From positions 1 through 63,009 of the forward strand of contig NZ_JOEQ01000039.1 in assembly GCF_000721075.1 (NCBI RefSeq): a stretch of 63,009 nucleotides of DNA, written 5' to 3'. The stretch's first letter is position 1; each line of letters opens with the position of its first letter. The position numbers and the translations under genes are program-made. The notes beneath the pieces were generated by a model. It made no database searches and was not told the DNA's origin. It was given only the letters and a program-made list of their open reading frames with translations. Of this stretch, positions 26,105-34,623 are shown one piece after another. Source of the DNA: Streptosporangium amethystogenes. Its GTDB lineage: Bacteria; Actinomycetota; Actinomycetes; Streptosporangiales; Streptosporangiaceae.

Positions 26105-26548
26105 GTGACGACCACCAACAAGACCGCTCCACCCCTCGGCAAGAGCCCGGCCACCCTGACCTCCGGCCCCTCCGCGGAGACCGCGGAGATACCGGTGGCG
26201 CTCGCCGCGATGATGAGCGAGGACGAGGCCGTCGCCGCCCAGGCCGAGGCGGCTCGCTGGCGGTACGGGTTCTACGTCGTCATCGTGGGGCTCGTGGTCA
26301 TCCTGATCGGCTTCGCGGTGATCACGTTGCGCGGGGGCGACACGACCGCGCCGTTCGCCGGGCTCGTCGGCGTCTCGGGCGCGATCATCGGCGCCTACTT
26401 CGGCGTGCAGATCGGCCAGTCCGGCAAGGACAGGGTCGAGGCCGAGCTGCGCCGCACGAACGAGATCGCCATCCGCCTCGCCGCCAAGGTCCACGCGCAC
26501 GACGCCGACTCGGTGATCAACACCACCATGGGTCCCCGGCGCCGCTAG
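26105..26548 (+). CDS. small two-helix membrane protein, unknown
   Basis: A 147-residue protein from GTG after GGGAG. A Thr/Pro/Ala-rich N-terminus precedes two membrane helices (YVVIVGLVVILIGFAVITL and a Gly-rich AGLVGVSGAIIGAYFGVQIG). A soluble tail contains RVEAELRRTNEIAIRLAAKV, likely helical. I do not recognise a family. The hairpin at 26558-26594 ends the transcript. Confidence 0.7.
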   Translation: MTTTNKTAPPLGKSPATLTSGPSAETAEIPVALAAMMSEDEAVAAQAEAARWRYGFYVVIVGLVVILIGFAVITLRGGDTTAPFAGLVGVSGAIIGAYFGVQIGQSGKDRVEAELRRTNEIAIRLAAKVHAHDADSVINTTMGPRRR

Positions 26549-26557
26549 TCTCCAGCG

Positions 26558-26594
26558 AGGCCGGCCTCCGGACATCCTCCGGCAGGGCCGGCCT
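26558..26594 (+). terminator. hairpin after the small membrane protein gene
   Basis: AGGCCGGCC at 26558-26566 pairs with GGCCGGCCT at 26586-26594, followed by TTC. The loop is 19 bases and contains a further CCGG pairing. Confidence 0.6.
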
Positions 26595-26759
26595 TTCGCG
26601 TCTCCGTGGCCGTCTCCGCGGCCGGGTCCGGCTCCTGCGGCCCCGGACGTCCACCGGTGCTCACCCCTCCGCTCCCGCCAACACTGCCCAAGGATCGGGC
26701 GTAGCTTCGGCAGGGTCCGCCGATTTGCGGATTCGCCGGGACTGGGTAGACACGGGGGC

Positions 26760-28844
26760 ATGCGCAGCGTCCGTATCGGGGTCGACACCGGGGGCACGTT
26801 CACAGACGTGGTCGCGGTGGACGAGCAGACCGGTGAGATCATCACGACCAAGACTCCCTCCACCCCCGCCAACCCCGCCGACGGGTTCATGGAGGGGGTA
26901 CGGAAGGTCCTCAGAAAGGCGGCCGGGGCCGAGGAGGTGACCCTGGAGGCCGTGTCGGCGGTGGTGCACGGCACCACGGTCGCCACCAACCAGCTCCTTG
27001 AGGACCGTATCGCCGACCTGGGCTTCGTCACCACCGAGGGCTTCGAGTTCATCCTGGAGATCGCCCGCCAGAGCGTGCCCGACGGCTACGGCAACTCCTA
27101 CTTCTGGGTGAAGCCGCCCCGCATCGTCCCGGTGCACCGGGTCAGGACCGTCGGCGGGCGCCTGGACCATACCGGGGCCGAGGTGCGGCCGTTCGACGAG
27201 GAGCAGGCCGTCGAGGCGGCCCGGTGGTTCCGCGACCGAGGCATCACCGCGATCGGCGTCTGCTTCCTGCACTCGTACGCCAATCCCGCCCACGAGGTGC
27301 GCATGCGGGAGGTGCTGGAACGTGAGCATCCGGATGCCGTCGTCTCGATCTCGTGCGACGTGCTGCGCGAGTACCGCGAGTACGAGCGCTCGGTCACCAC
27401 GCTGGTCGACGCCGCGGTCAAACCGACGATGCGCCGCTACATCGCCAACCTGGCCGAACGTCTGGAGGAAGGCGCCTCGGGGACGGGAGAGGGCCTGCCG
27501 TTCTCCGTCATGAAGAGCAACGGCGGGGTGCTCTCCGCGGCCGAGGTGGTGCACCAGCCGATCACCACGGTGCTCTCCGGACCGGCCGCGGGCGCGCTCG
27601 GCGCCGCGCTGATCGCCGCCACCGCCGGACACCCCTCGGTGATCACCCTGGACGGCGGCGGCACCTCGACCGACGTCGCGGTGGTCGTCGACGGGGAGCC
27701 GTCGCTGACCACCGAGGGCAGCATCGGCCGTTACCCCTGCAAGATCCCGATGATCGACATCGTGACCGTCGGCGCGGGCGGCGGCTCCATCGCGTGGATC
27801 TCCCCGGAGGGCACGCTGAAGGTCGGGCCCAAGTCCGCGGGGGCCGACCCGGGACCGCTCTGCTACGGCCGGGGCGGCACCGAGGTCACCGTCACCGACG
27901 CGCACGTCTTCCTCGGCCGGGTTCCGGCGCACCTGCTCGGCGGGGAGATCCCGCTCGACGCCGACGCCGCCCGGCAGGGGATCGAGGCGCTCGCGGGCAA
28001 GATCGGCCTGACTCCCGAACGGACCGCGGCGGGTATCCTGGAGATCAGCGCGTTCAACCAGTCGAACGCCATCCGCCAGATCACCGTCAAGCGCGGCCTG
28101 GACGTGCGCGACTTCCCCATGGTCGCCTTCGGCGGCTCGGGACCGCTACTGGTCTGCCGGCTCATCGACATCCTCGGCCTGCCCTCGGTGATCGTCCCGC
28201 CCGAGCCCGGCAACGTCTCGGCGTTCGGGCTGCTCACCGTGGACGTCAAGAACGACTACGTGCGCACCTTCGTCACCCGCGACCTCTCGCTCGCGGCCGC
28301 CGCGGAGATCTTCGGTGAGCTGGAGGGACAGGCGGCCTCGGCCCTGGACCGCGAGGGCTTCGCGGCAGAGGCGCACGTCTACGCGCGCAGCGCCGACCTG
28401 CGCTACTTTGGCCAGGCCTACGAGGTCAGGGTGATGGCCCCGGCCGGCCCGCTGGACGAGGCGTGGCGGGCCGAGGTGCTGGACCGTTTCCACACCGAGC
28501 ACCACAAGCTCTACGGGTACGGCTACCGCGAGGACCCCCGGCACGGCGTCGAGTGGGTCAACCTCCGGGTCTCCGGCATCGGCCCGATCACCCGCCCCGC
28601 CATCGAACGTCGGCCGCGCGGTACGAGCCGGCCCGAGCCGGTCGCCTTCCGCGAGGTCTGTTACGACGAGTGGGGCGGCACCCCGATCCACCGCCGCGCC
28701 GACCTGGCGGCCGGAGCGGAGATCAGCGGTCCCGCGGTCATCGAGGAGTACGGCTCCACGCTGCCGGTCCACCCCGGCTTCACCGCGACCATGGACGAGT
28801 TCGGAAACCTGGAGGTGCGCCGTGGAGCGAACGCGAATGGCTGA
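26760..28844 (+). CDS. hyuA: hydantoinase/oxoprolinase family protein, subunit A
   Basis: A 694-residue ATP-dependent hydrolase/carboxylase subunit. It opens with the actin-like phosphate motif GVDTGGTFTDVV and contains HGTTVATNQLL, CDVLREYREYERS, LDGGGTSTDVAVV and GAGGGSIAWI, all typical of HyuA. Together with the following HyuB it should form an enzyme acting on cyclic imides, hydantoins, 5-oxoproline or related ketones. The substrate cannot be chosen from sequence. It starts with ATG. Confidence 0.93.
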   Translation: MRSVRIGVDTGGTFTDVVAVDEQTGEIITTKTPSTPANPADGFMEGVRKVLRKAAGAEEVTLEAVSAVVHGTTVATNQLLEDRIADLGFVTTEGFEFILEIARQSVPDGYGNSYFWVKPPRIVPVHRVRTVGGRLDHTGAEVRPFDEEQAVEAARWFRDRGITAIGVCFLHSYANPAHEVRMREVLEREHPDAVVSISCDVLREYREYERSVTTLVDAAVKPTMRRYIANLAERLEEGASGTGEGLPFSVMKSNGGVLSAAEVVHQPITTVLSGPAAGALGAALIAATAGHPSVITLDGGGTSTDVAVVVDGEPSLTTEGSIGRYPCKIPMIDIVTVGAGGGSIAWISPEGTLKVGPKSAGADPGPLCYGRGGTEVTVTDAHVFLGRVPAHLLGGEIPLDADAARQGIEALAGKIGLTPERTAAGILEISAFNQSNAIRQITVKRGLDVRDFPMVAFGGSGPLLVCRLIDILGLPSVIVPPEPGNVSAFGLLTVDVKNDYVRTFVTRDLSLAAAAEIFGELEGQAASALDREGFAAEAHVYARSADLRYFGQAYEVRVMAPAGPLDEAWRAEVLDRFHTEHHKLYGYGYREDPRHGVEWVNLRVSGIGPITRPAIERRPRGTSRPEPVAFREVCYDEWGGTPIHRRADLAAGAEISGPAVIEEYGSTLPVHPGFTATMDEFGNLEVRRGANANG

Positions 28845-30666
28845 CCCGGTGCTGGTGGAGATCGTGGAGGGGACGCTCGCGTCCGTGGAGATGGAGGTCG
28901 AGACGGCCATCGCCCGTACCGCCCGCTCGCCCATGATCCGCGACGCGCACGACTTTCGCGCGGGCATCCACGACGTACGGCTGCGCAAGCTGACCGGCAG
29001 GTCCTACTCGGCGCTGGTCCAGCCGATCGTCAGGGACTTCCCGATCGCCGAGATGAAGCCCGGCGACGTGTTCTTCCACAACGACGTCTACCTGTCCGAG
29101 GGGGGTATCGGGCACCTGCCCGACCTGTGCGTGACGGTCCCGGTCTTCCACGGCGGGGAGGTCGTCGCCTTCGTGCAGGCGTTCGGCCACCACGACGACA
29201 TCGGCGGGGGCGTGCCCGGCTCCATGCCGAGCAACGCGCGCAGCGTGTTCGAGGAGGGGCTGATGGTCCCGCCGATCAAGCTGTGGGACGAGGGCGTGCC
29301 CAACCGGGCGGCGCTCACCATCATGACCCGCAACTCGCGGATGCCCGACTCGCTGGCCGGGGACCTGGACGCCGAGTGTTCGGCCTGCCTGATGGGCGCG
29401 CGGCGGCTGGGCGAGCTGTTCGACCGGTACGGGCGCGAGGCGGTCGAGGCGTGCTTCGACGCGATCATCTCCAACACCACCGAGACGTTCCGCAGGGAAC
29501 TGCTGGCCAAGATCCCCGAGGGCACCCACGTGTGGGAGGACTACGCCGAGCACGACGGCGTGGACGCCCCCCGGCTGCACACCCAGCGGATGACCCTCAC
29601 CGTCGACCACTCCGCGCCGGTGCCGCTGGTGATCGACTTCACCGGCACCTCACCGCAGGCCAAGGGGCCGATCAACCACGCGGGCGACTACGCCGACGGG
29701 GTGTTCCTGAAGAAGTGGCTGGCGCCGATCCTGCGCAACCTGGCCGACACCCCCGAGCGGATGGCCGAGCTGGACGTCAACGAGGGCGTCGTGCCCCTCA
29801 TCGAGATGCGGTTCCCCCAGAAGGGCACCCTGCTCACCCCGATCTTCCCGGCCCCCACCAACGCCCGCACGTTCGTGATCCTGCGGCTGCTGGGCGTGCT
29901 GGCCGGGGTGCTGGCCAAGGCGACCGGCGGCCGGATGCCCGCCGACCAGGAGACCATCCGCTACACCGGCGTCTACGGCGACGGCCTCGACGGCACCCCC
30001 TACCTGATGCGCGAGGTCCTCGGCGGCGGCTCGGGCGGCCGGTGGTACGCGGACGGGGAGGACACCATCCACGTGGTGCCCGACTCGCGCAACATCCCGG
30101 TCGAGTTCGCCGAGTCCCGCTGGCCCTTCCGGGTCGAGCGGCTCGGCCTGGCCCGCGACTCCGGCGGCCCCGGCCTCTACCGGGGCGGTCTCGGCTACGA
30201 CAAGCATCTGCGGATGCTCCGCGACGCCTCGTTCATGTCCATCGCCGACCGCTCGATCCTGTCGTGCTGGGGGGTGAACGGCGGCCGGGCCGGAAAACCC
30301 TTCGTCGTGGAGATCGACGGGAGGGAGATGGAGGGCCTGGTGGACGACTCGCCGGTCCGCGCGGGCGAGATCATCCGGGTCCGCACCACCGGCGGTGGCG
30401 GCTGGGGTTCTCCGCTGGACCGCGATCCCGCCCTGGTGGCCGCCGACGTCCGCGACGGCAAGGTCTCGGCCGACGGTGCCCGTGACGACTACGGGGTCAT
30501 CCTCTCCGGTCCCCTCGACGACCTCCGGGTGGACACCGAGGCCACCGGGACCCTCCGGGCGAAGCTCCGTGCCCTCATCCCGGCGGACGCGCCCTTCTTC
30601 GATCGAGGTCCGGGCTTCCCGTCCCTGTCCGGTGGTCTGCCGTACGCGGAGCTGGACCTTATGTAG
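28822..30666 (+). CDS. hyuB: hydantoinase/oxoprolinase family protein, subunit B
   Basis: A 614-residue partner subunit. Family segments include MEVETAIARTARSPMIRD, FHNDVYLSEGGIGHLPD and PGSMPSNARSVFEEG, with a late GGGGWGSPLDRD. The GTG at 28822 follows GGAGG and overlaps hyuA by 23 bases; an ATG at 28837 is an alternative start. Translation coupling suggests a fixed A:B complex. No transporter or regulator is adjacent in the same direction. Confidence 0.92.
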   Translation: MERTRMADPVLVEIVEGTLASVEMEVETAIARTARSPMIRDAHDFRAGIHDVRLRKLTGRSYSALVQPIVRDFPIAEMKPGDVFFHNDVYLSEGGIGHLPDLCVTVPVFHGGEVVAFVQAFGHHDDIGGGVPGSMPSNARSVFEEGLMVPPIKLWDEGVPNRAALTIMTRNSRMPDSLAGDLDAECSACLMGARRLGELFDRYGREAVEACFDAIISNTTETFRRELLAKIPEGTHVWEDYAEHDGVDAPRLHTQRMTLTVDHSAPVPLVIDFTGTSPQAKGPINHAGDYADGVFLKKWLAPILRNLADTPERMAELDVNEGVVPLIEMRFPQKGTLLTPIFPAPTNARTFVILRLLGVLAGVLAKATGGRMPADQETIRYTGVYGDGLDGTPYLMREVLGGGSGGRWYADGEDTIHVVPDSRNIPVEFAESRWPFRVERLGLARDSGGPGLYRGGLGYDKHLRMLRDASFMSIADRSILSCWGVNGGRAGKPFVVEIDGREMEGLVDDSPVRAGEIIRVRTTGGGGWGSPLDRDPALVAADVRDGKVSADGARDDYGVILSGPLDDLRVDTEATGTLRAKLRALIPADAPFFDRGPGFPSLSGGLPYAELDLM

Positions 30667-30708
30667 TGAAAAATCACCTTAAGTAACTGGAATGATCCGG
30701 TGCTCCCT

Positions 30709-30740
30709 TACCCTCCGCCGTCAGTTTCGGCGGTGGAGGG
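30709..30740. terminator. hairpin between convergent hyuB and ABC permease genes
   Basis: ACCCTCCGCCG pairs with CGGCGGTGGAGGGT apart from a small bulge. The loop contains the permease stop codon, so this likely acts on both strands. Confidence 0.55.
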
Positions 30741-31689
30741 TACGGGTGACCGTGAGGCCGCCGAGGACGAGGGCGGCGGCGAGGAGAATGCCGCTCTCGG
30801 TCCACTGGAAGCGCCAGAACCGGCTGGTCGGGTGGTAGTAGACAGCCTTGCGATAGCCCTCGTCGAGCAGACACTCGTCCTTGAGCAACTGGGCACGTTC
30901 CGAGCGGACGTCCACTCCGGCGGGCGAAGGACACTCACCGGCGGGCGGAGCCGCGATCTCCTGGCCGGAGGGGGTCAGCCACGCCTCCCTGACCAGGGCG
31001 CCGCCGCTCTGGTAGATCGCCGTCGAGCCGGTGGTGACGGCCCGCACCGGTTCGGCGTAGGAGTCACGAGAGAAGAAGACGGCCGGAACGGTCAGGGCGA
31101 CCAGCGCGACGGTCACCGCCATCGCGGCCAGGGTGCGCCGGAAGAGCGTTCCGGCGGCGGCGCCCAGCACGAACGCGTACAGCCACCACGCGGCCGGAAC
31201 GACACCGATGAGAGTGAACGTCCCCGGCTCCAATGACTTGTCGCCGATCACATCGCGGAACACCGGCAGCCATGCGCCGATCATCGCCGACAGGATCAGT
31301 GCGGCGACCACGACCACCCCGCCGAGCAGGCAGAGCTTGGTCACGAGCCATCGTCCGGTGGAGACCGACTGGGTCCAGGCCAGCGCGTTCGTCCCGCGCT
31401 CGAACTCGGCCGCCAGCAGCGGCGCGCCCCAGAAGGCGCCGATCAGCGCGGACCCGAGGATGGGGAGCAGGCCGAAGACCATGAAGACCGGGTAGTAGTA
31501 GTCGTCGTAGATCGCCGAGTTCACGGCCGAGCAGGCGGCGGCCGGACCGGGACAGCCCGGTGGGGCCTGCTCGGTGATGTAGCTGCTCGCCCGCAGGCCG
31601 GAGACGAGCAGTAACAGGCCCAGCACGAACAGCAGAGCGCCGGTCACCAGGATCTGCGCGCGGTGCTGTCGCCAGGTCAACCAGAGCAA
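30721..31689 (-). CDS. ABC transporter permease (GntR-linked)
   Basis: A 322-residue protein with six membrane segments, an extracellular Cys-containing loop after the first one, and the segment AEFERGTNALAWTQSVS, which is typical of ABC-2-type permeases linked to GntR regulators. I chose the TTG at 31687-31689 because GAGGA precedes it by six bases and the protein then starts LLWLTWRQHR; the frame is open further upstream to 31752. The transported substrate is unknown. Confidence 0.8.
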   Translation of the reverse strand: MLWLTWRQHRAQILVTGALLFVLGLLLLVSGLRASSYITEQAPPGCPGPAAACSAVNSAIYDDYYYPVFMVFGLLPILGSALIGAFWGAPLLAAEFERGTNALAWTQSVSTGRWLVTKLCLLGGVVVVAALILSAMIGAWLPVFRDVIGDKSLEPGTFTLIGVVPAAWWLYAFVLGAAAGTLFRRTLAAMAVTVALVALTVPAVFFSRDSYAEPVRAVTTGSTAIYQSGGALVREAWLTPSGQEIAAPPAGECPSPAGVDVRSERAQLLKDECLLDEGYRKAVYYHPTSRFWRFQWTESGILLAAALVLGGLTVTRTLHRRN

Positions 31690-31812
31690 GGGAGATCCTC
31701 TCAAAGGCGTGCATGCCGGGACCGGACGGTTCGTTCTGTACGGCATCGGCATCGGCTGCGGTATCGGTCGTCGGGCCCGAGGCTGTGCCTCAGGGCAGGG
31801 GAGGGGAGACCC

Positions 31813-32694
31813 TCAGCCGAGGGAGGTGAGGGCGGGGCGGGGAAGGGCCGCGAGGTCGGGAGCACGCAGATAGGCGAGCACGGTTTCCTCCAGGCTGACC
31901 GGGCGGCCGGTCCAGCGCGGATCGGGGAGTGGTGCGGTGTCGCGGACGAGCAGGGTGGCCTGGCGTCCGGTTCCGCCCCGTGAGATCACCGGCAGCCGGG
32001 CGGCGAGCGCGTCGGCGTTCTCGGCGGGCCCGGTCAGCAGGCGATGTCCGGCGACCAGCTCGTCGATGTCGCCGCTGACCTGGACCCGGCCCTTGTTGAC
32101 CACCGTCAGCCAGTCGCAGGTTCCGTCAAGCTCCGAGACCATGTGCGAGGAGAGCAGCACGGTCAGCCCCGTCTCGGCGACCGCCGCCATCAGGCCGCGC
32201 ATCATGTCCTGGCGGGCCAGCGGGTCGAGGTCGGCCAGTGGCTCGTCCATCACCAGCAGATCGGGACGCTTGGCCAGCGCGACGGTGAGCGCCACCTGAG
32301 TCCGCTGCCCGCCTGAAAGCCTGCCGATCCTGCGGTCGAACGGGATGCCCAGTTCAGCCAGCCGCCCCCTGGCCGCAGCGTCATCCCAGCGAGGGTTGAG
32401 CCTGCGTCCGAACGCGAGCATCTCGGCCACCCTGAAGCCCGAATACAGCGGTTTTCCCTGTGCCATGAAGGCGATCCGCTCCAGGCTCTCGCGGACGGGC
32501 CTGCCAAAGGCCCGTATGGTTCCCGTGGTCGGGGCGAGGAGACCGGCGGCCAGGTGGAGCAAGGTTGACTTGCCCGCGCCGTTGGGACCCACCAGCGCGA
32601 TCACCCGCCCTGACGGCAGCGCCACCGAGCAGTCGCGCAGCGCCCAGGTCCGCCGGTAGCGCCTGCCCAGTCCCTCGGTTCGCAGAGCGGTCAT
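31813..32694 (-). CDS. ABC transporter ATP-binding protein
   Basis: A 293-residue ATPase partnered with the permease. It shows Walker A GPNGAGKST, signature LSGGQRTQVALTVAL, Walker B LLVMDEPLADLD and SSHMVSEL. The ATG overlaps the stop of the GntR gene by four bases. The C-terminal ~80 residues are poorly conserved, as usual in this branch. Confidence 0.92.
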   Translation of the reverse strand: MTALRTEGLGRRYRRTWALRDCSVALPSGRVIALVGPNGAGKSTLLHLAAGLLAPTTGTIRAFGRPVRESLERIAFMAQGKPLYSGFRVAEMLAFGRRLNPRWDDAAARGRLAELGIPFDRRIGRLSGGQRTQVALTVALAKRPDLLVMDEPLADLDPLARQDMMRGLMAAVAETGLTVLLSSHMVSELDGTCDWLTVVNKGRVQVSGDIDELVAGHRLLTGPAENADALAARLPVISRGGTGRQATLLVRDTAPLPDPRWTGRPVSLEETVLAYLRAPDLAALPRPALTSLG

Positions 32695-33092
32695 GCCGTC
32701 TCCTCGCGGTAGGAGTCGGTCAGGACGGAGGCGATCAGCGCCTCCAGATCCTCCAGGTCCAGGCCCGCCCGGCGGCCGTCGAGCACCCAGCGCGCCAGGT
32801 CGGCGCGCAACCGCGCGCGGTCGCCCATGGAGGTCTGGCCCAGTGACCGCTCCACGAACGTGCCCACTCCCGGTCGCCCGCTGACCAGACCCTCGCGCTC
32901 CAGCTCGCGGTAGGCCTTCAGCACCGTGTTGGGGTTGATCGCCAGCTGGTCCACGACCTCCCTGGCCGTCGGCAGCCGGTCGCCGGGCCGCAGCACGCCG
33001 AGCCGGAGCGCGTGCCGGACCTGGTGCACGAGCTGAAGGTAGGTCGCCACCCCCGACCCCCGGTCAAGGTGGAATTCGATCAACTTCCACAC
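32691..33092 (-). CDS. GntR family regulator (YtrA type)
   Basis: A 133-residue short GntR regulator. The winged helix region includes YLQLVHQVRHALRLGVLRPG and LPTAREVVDQLAINPNTVLK, with a short helical C-terminus, as in the YtrA branch that controls its own ABC transporter genes. It starts with GTG one base from a palindromic operator. Confidence 0.92.
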   Translation of the reverse strand: MWKLIEFHLDRGSGVATYLQLVHQVRHALRLGVLRPGDRLPTAREVVDQLAINPNTVLKAYRELEREGLVSGRPGVGTFVERSLGQTSMGDRARLRADLARWVLDGRRAGLDLEDLEALIASVLTDSYREETA

Positions 33093-33093
33093 C

Positions 33094-33117
33094 CTTTCAC
33101 TAATTAAGTAGTGAAAG
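33094..33117. promoter_or_regulatory. GntR operator, perfect inverted repeat
   Basis: CTTTCACTA, six bases, then TAGTGAAAG form a perfect 9-bp inverted repeat. It lies immediately upstream of the GntR start codon and covers its ribosome binding site, so bound regulator would block the first gene of its own operon. Confidence 0.8.
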
Positions 33118-33291
33118 AGTGGAGGATGTGCCGCCGGACGTCAACCTCACCGGGAACATCGAGGCCGCGGCGCGGTCTCCTGTGGCCACGGTGAAGGAGG
33201 CGGTGCCCGGCATGGGTGGCGGGCGGGACGCCGGCGACTCCGGGTCTCAGCTGTGGGCGGACAGATGAGTTCGTGTACCGGGCCGTGGAGG

Positions 33292-33300
33292 TGCTAATCT
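33292..33300 (+). promoter_or_regulatory. extended -10 promoter of the csp leader
   Basis: TGCTAATCT matches the extended -10 consensus (TG, one base, TAATCT). Transcription from here would begin about 30 bases before the hairpin at 33339. No clear -35 element is visible. Confidence 0.45.
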
Positions 33301-33338
33301 AGAAGCAGTTGCGGTTGTGGTACCCATGAAACTTTGTG

Positions 33339-33375
33339 TGCACCTGACGGATAACCTTCAGGTGCATTTTGTTTT
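33339..33375 (+). terminator. intrinsic terminator or attenuator in the csp leader
   Basis: TGCACCTGA and TCAGGTGCA form a perfect 9-bp stem with a 10-base loop, followed directly by TTTTGTTTT. This is a textbook intrinsic terminator, rare in such GC-rich DNA, and it lies 90 bases upstream of the csp start with no gene before it. It either ends a short RNA or attenuates csp transcription. Confidence 0.75.
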
Positions 33376-33464
33376 CCCGGTCATCTCCGGATGGGCTCAT
33401 CGCGGCGACGCGGGATTCACACGGTGTGAGTTCCGGCTCTGCCCCCTATCGTAAGGAGAACGTT

Positions 33465-33668
33465 ATGGCTACGGGAACCGTGAAGTGGTTCAACTCGGAA
33501 AAGGGCTTCGGCTTCATCGAGCAGGACGGCGGCGGCGCCGACGTCTTCGCCCACTACTCCAACATCGCCGCCCAGGGCTACCGTGAGCTGCAGGAGGGCC
33601 AGAAGGTCTCCTTCGACGTCACGCAGGGCCAGAAGGGCCCGCAGGCCGAGAACATCATGCCGGTCTGA
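33465..33668 (+). CDS. cspA: cold-shock protein (CspA family)
   Basis: A 67-residue nucleic-acid-binding beta-barrel protein acting as an RNA chaperone. RNP1 is KGFGFI and RNP2 is DVFAHYS, and the N-terminus [16 protein letters not shown] is characteristic. The ATG follows TAAGGAGA. It is preceded by a long structured leader and followed by a strong terminator. Confidence 0.97.
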   Translation: MATGTVKWFNSEKGFGFIEQDGGGADVFAHYSNIAAQGYRELQEGQKVSFDVTQGQKGPQAENIMPV

Positions 33669-33689
33669 TGTAGCACCAGCACGGCAAGG

Positions 33690-33727
33690 GCCGGGGCCCG
33701 CATCCTTTCGAGGGTGCGGGCCCCGGC
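33690..33727 (+). terminator. strong hairpin after csp
   Basis: GCCGGGGCCCGCATCC pairs with GGGTGCGGGCCCCGGC over 16 bp with one G-T pair and a six-base loop, 21 bases past the csp stop. Confidence 0.8.
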
Positions 33728-33783
33728 TCGTTCCGTGTCGGCAGATCCTTGCCCGCTGAGCAAGAAGGCGTTTTCATGGGGGA

Positions 33784-34443
33784 ATGCCGCTGACGATCAC
33801 TGTGGTACGACATGGTCAGAGCGAGTCCAACGTGGCCTTCGAGGAGGCTTTCCGTGCGGGGCGGGCGGTCGCCCTGGAGCGCCCCGACTCCGAAGCCGAA
33901 CTGACCCCGCTCGGCAGGGAGCAGGCCACCGCGCTGGGACGGCACCTGGCGGCGGGGGATCCGCCGGAACTCGTCCTGTGCTCGCCGTACCGCAGGACCG
34001 TGCGGACCTGGGAGCTGGTCGCCGCCGAGCTGGGCGCGGACCCCGAGGTCCGGCTGGAGCCGAGGCTCAGGGACCATGACATGGGACGTTGGTCGGGGAT
34101 GAACCTGCTCGCGCTCCGGGAGAGGTTTCCCGGGCAGGAGGAGAACCTGACGGCGCGTCTTTACGCCGGATTCCGGCCGCCCGGGGGCGAGAGCTACCCC
34201 GACGTCGCCGACCGGGTGCGCGAGGTGGTCGAGGAACTGCGCACGGGGCACGCCGGGCTGCGGATTCTGATCGTCGCGCACGACTCGGTGGTGTTGATGT
34301 TCAAGCACGTGATCGAGGATGTCCCGATCGACTCCGTCGAGGCGTTCGGCCCGGTCGGCAACGCCTCGGTCTCGGTGTGGCGCGGAACCAGGCCCGAGGT
34401 CTTCAACGAGATGGGCCACCTGCCCGGAAAACGGCCGCGGTAG
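33784..34443 (+). CDS. histidine phosphatase family protein
   Basis: A 219-residue member of the phosphoglycerate-mutase-like phosphatases. The phospho-histidine motif VRHGQSESN sits at the N-terminus, with CSPYRRTVRTWEL and a late IVAHDSVV providing the second catalytic His. It probably dephosphorylates a small molecule. The start codon choice is uncertain because the GGGGGA sits very close to the ATG. Confidence 0.88.
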   Translation: MPLTITVVRHGQSESNVAFEEAFRAGRAVALERPDSEAELTPLGREQATALGRHLAAGDPPELVLCSPYRRTVRTWELVAAELGADPEVRLEPRLRDHDMGRWSGMNLLALRERFPGQEENLTARLYAGFRPPGGESYPDVADRVREVVEELRTGHAGLRILIVAHDSVVLMFKHVIEDVPIDSVEAFGPVGNASVSVWRGTRPEVFNEMGHLPGKRPR

Positions 34444-34623
34444 CGCTCCGCTCCGGACCGGGGTTTTCCCGATGACCTCACCCCGCCCGTTCTGCCGTGT
34501 GCTGGTATGGGGGATCATGGGATTCCCTCATCCGGGTATCGTGCCAGTCTCATGGCAAGCGGGCCGGGAACGGAGGAGGCGCTCCTCCGGCCGGGTCCGG
34601 TCGCTATGCATCGGAGGTTGATC

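Larger units (their letters stand above)
33118..33464 (+). other. 347-bp gap holding the cold-shock gene leader
   Basis: No coding frame is supported between 33118 and 33464. TGCTAATCT at 33292-33300 is a good extended -10 element. About 45 bases further the leader contains an intrinsic-terminator-like hairpin (33339-33375), and AAGGAGA near 33453 is the ribosome binding site of the cold-shock gene. Confidence 0.5.

Noticed and set aside
34507..34623. Upstream extension of the CoA transferase frame
   Set aside because: The extra 39 codons are not like the family N-terminus, and a strong GGAGG sits just before the TTG at 34624.
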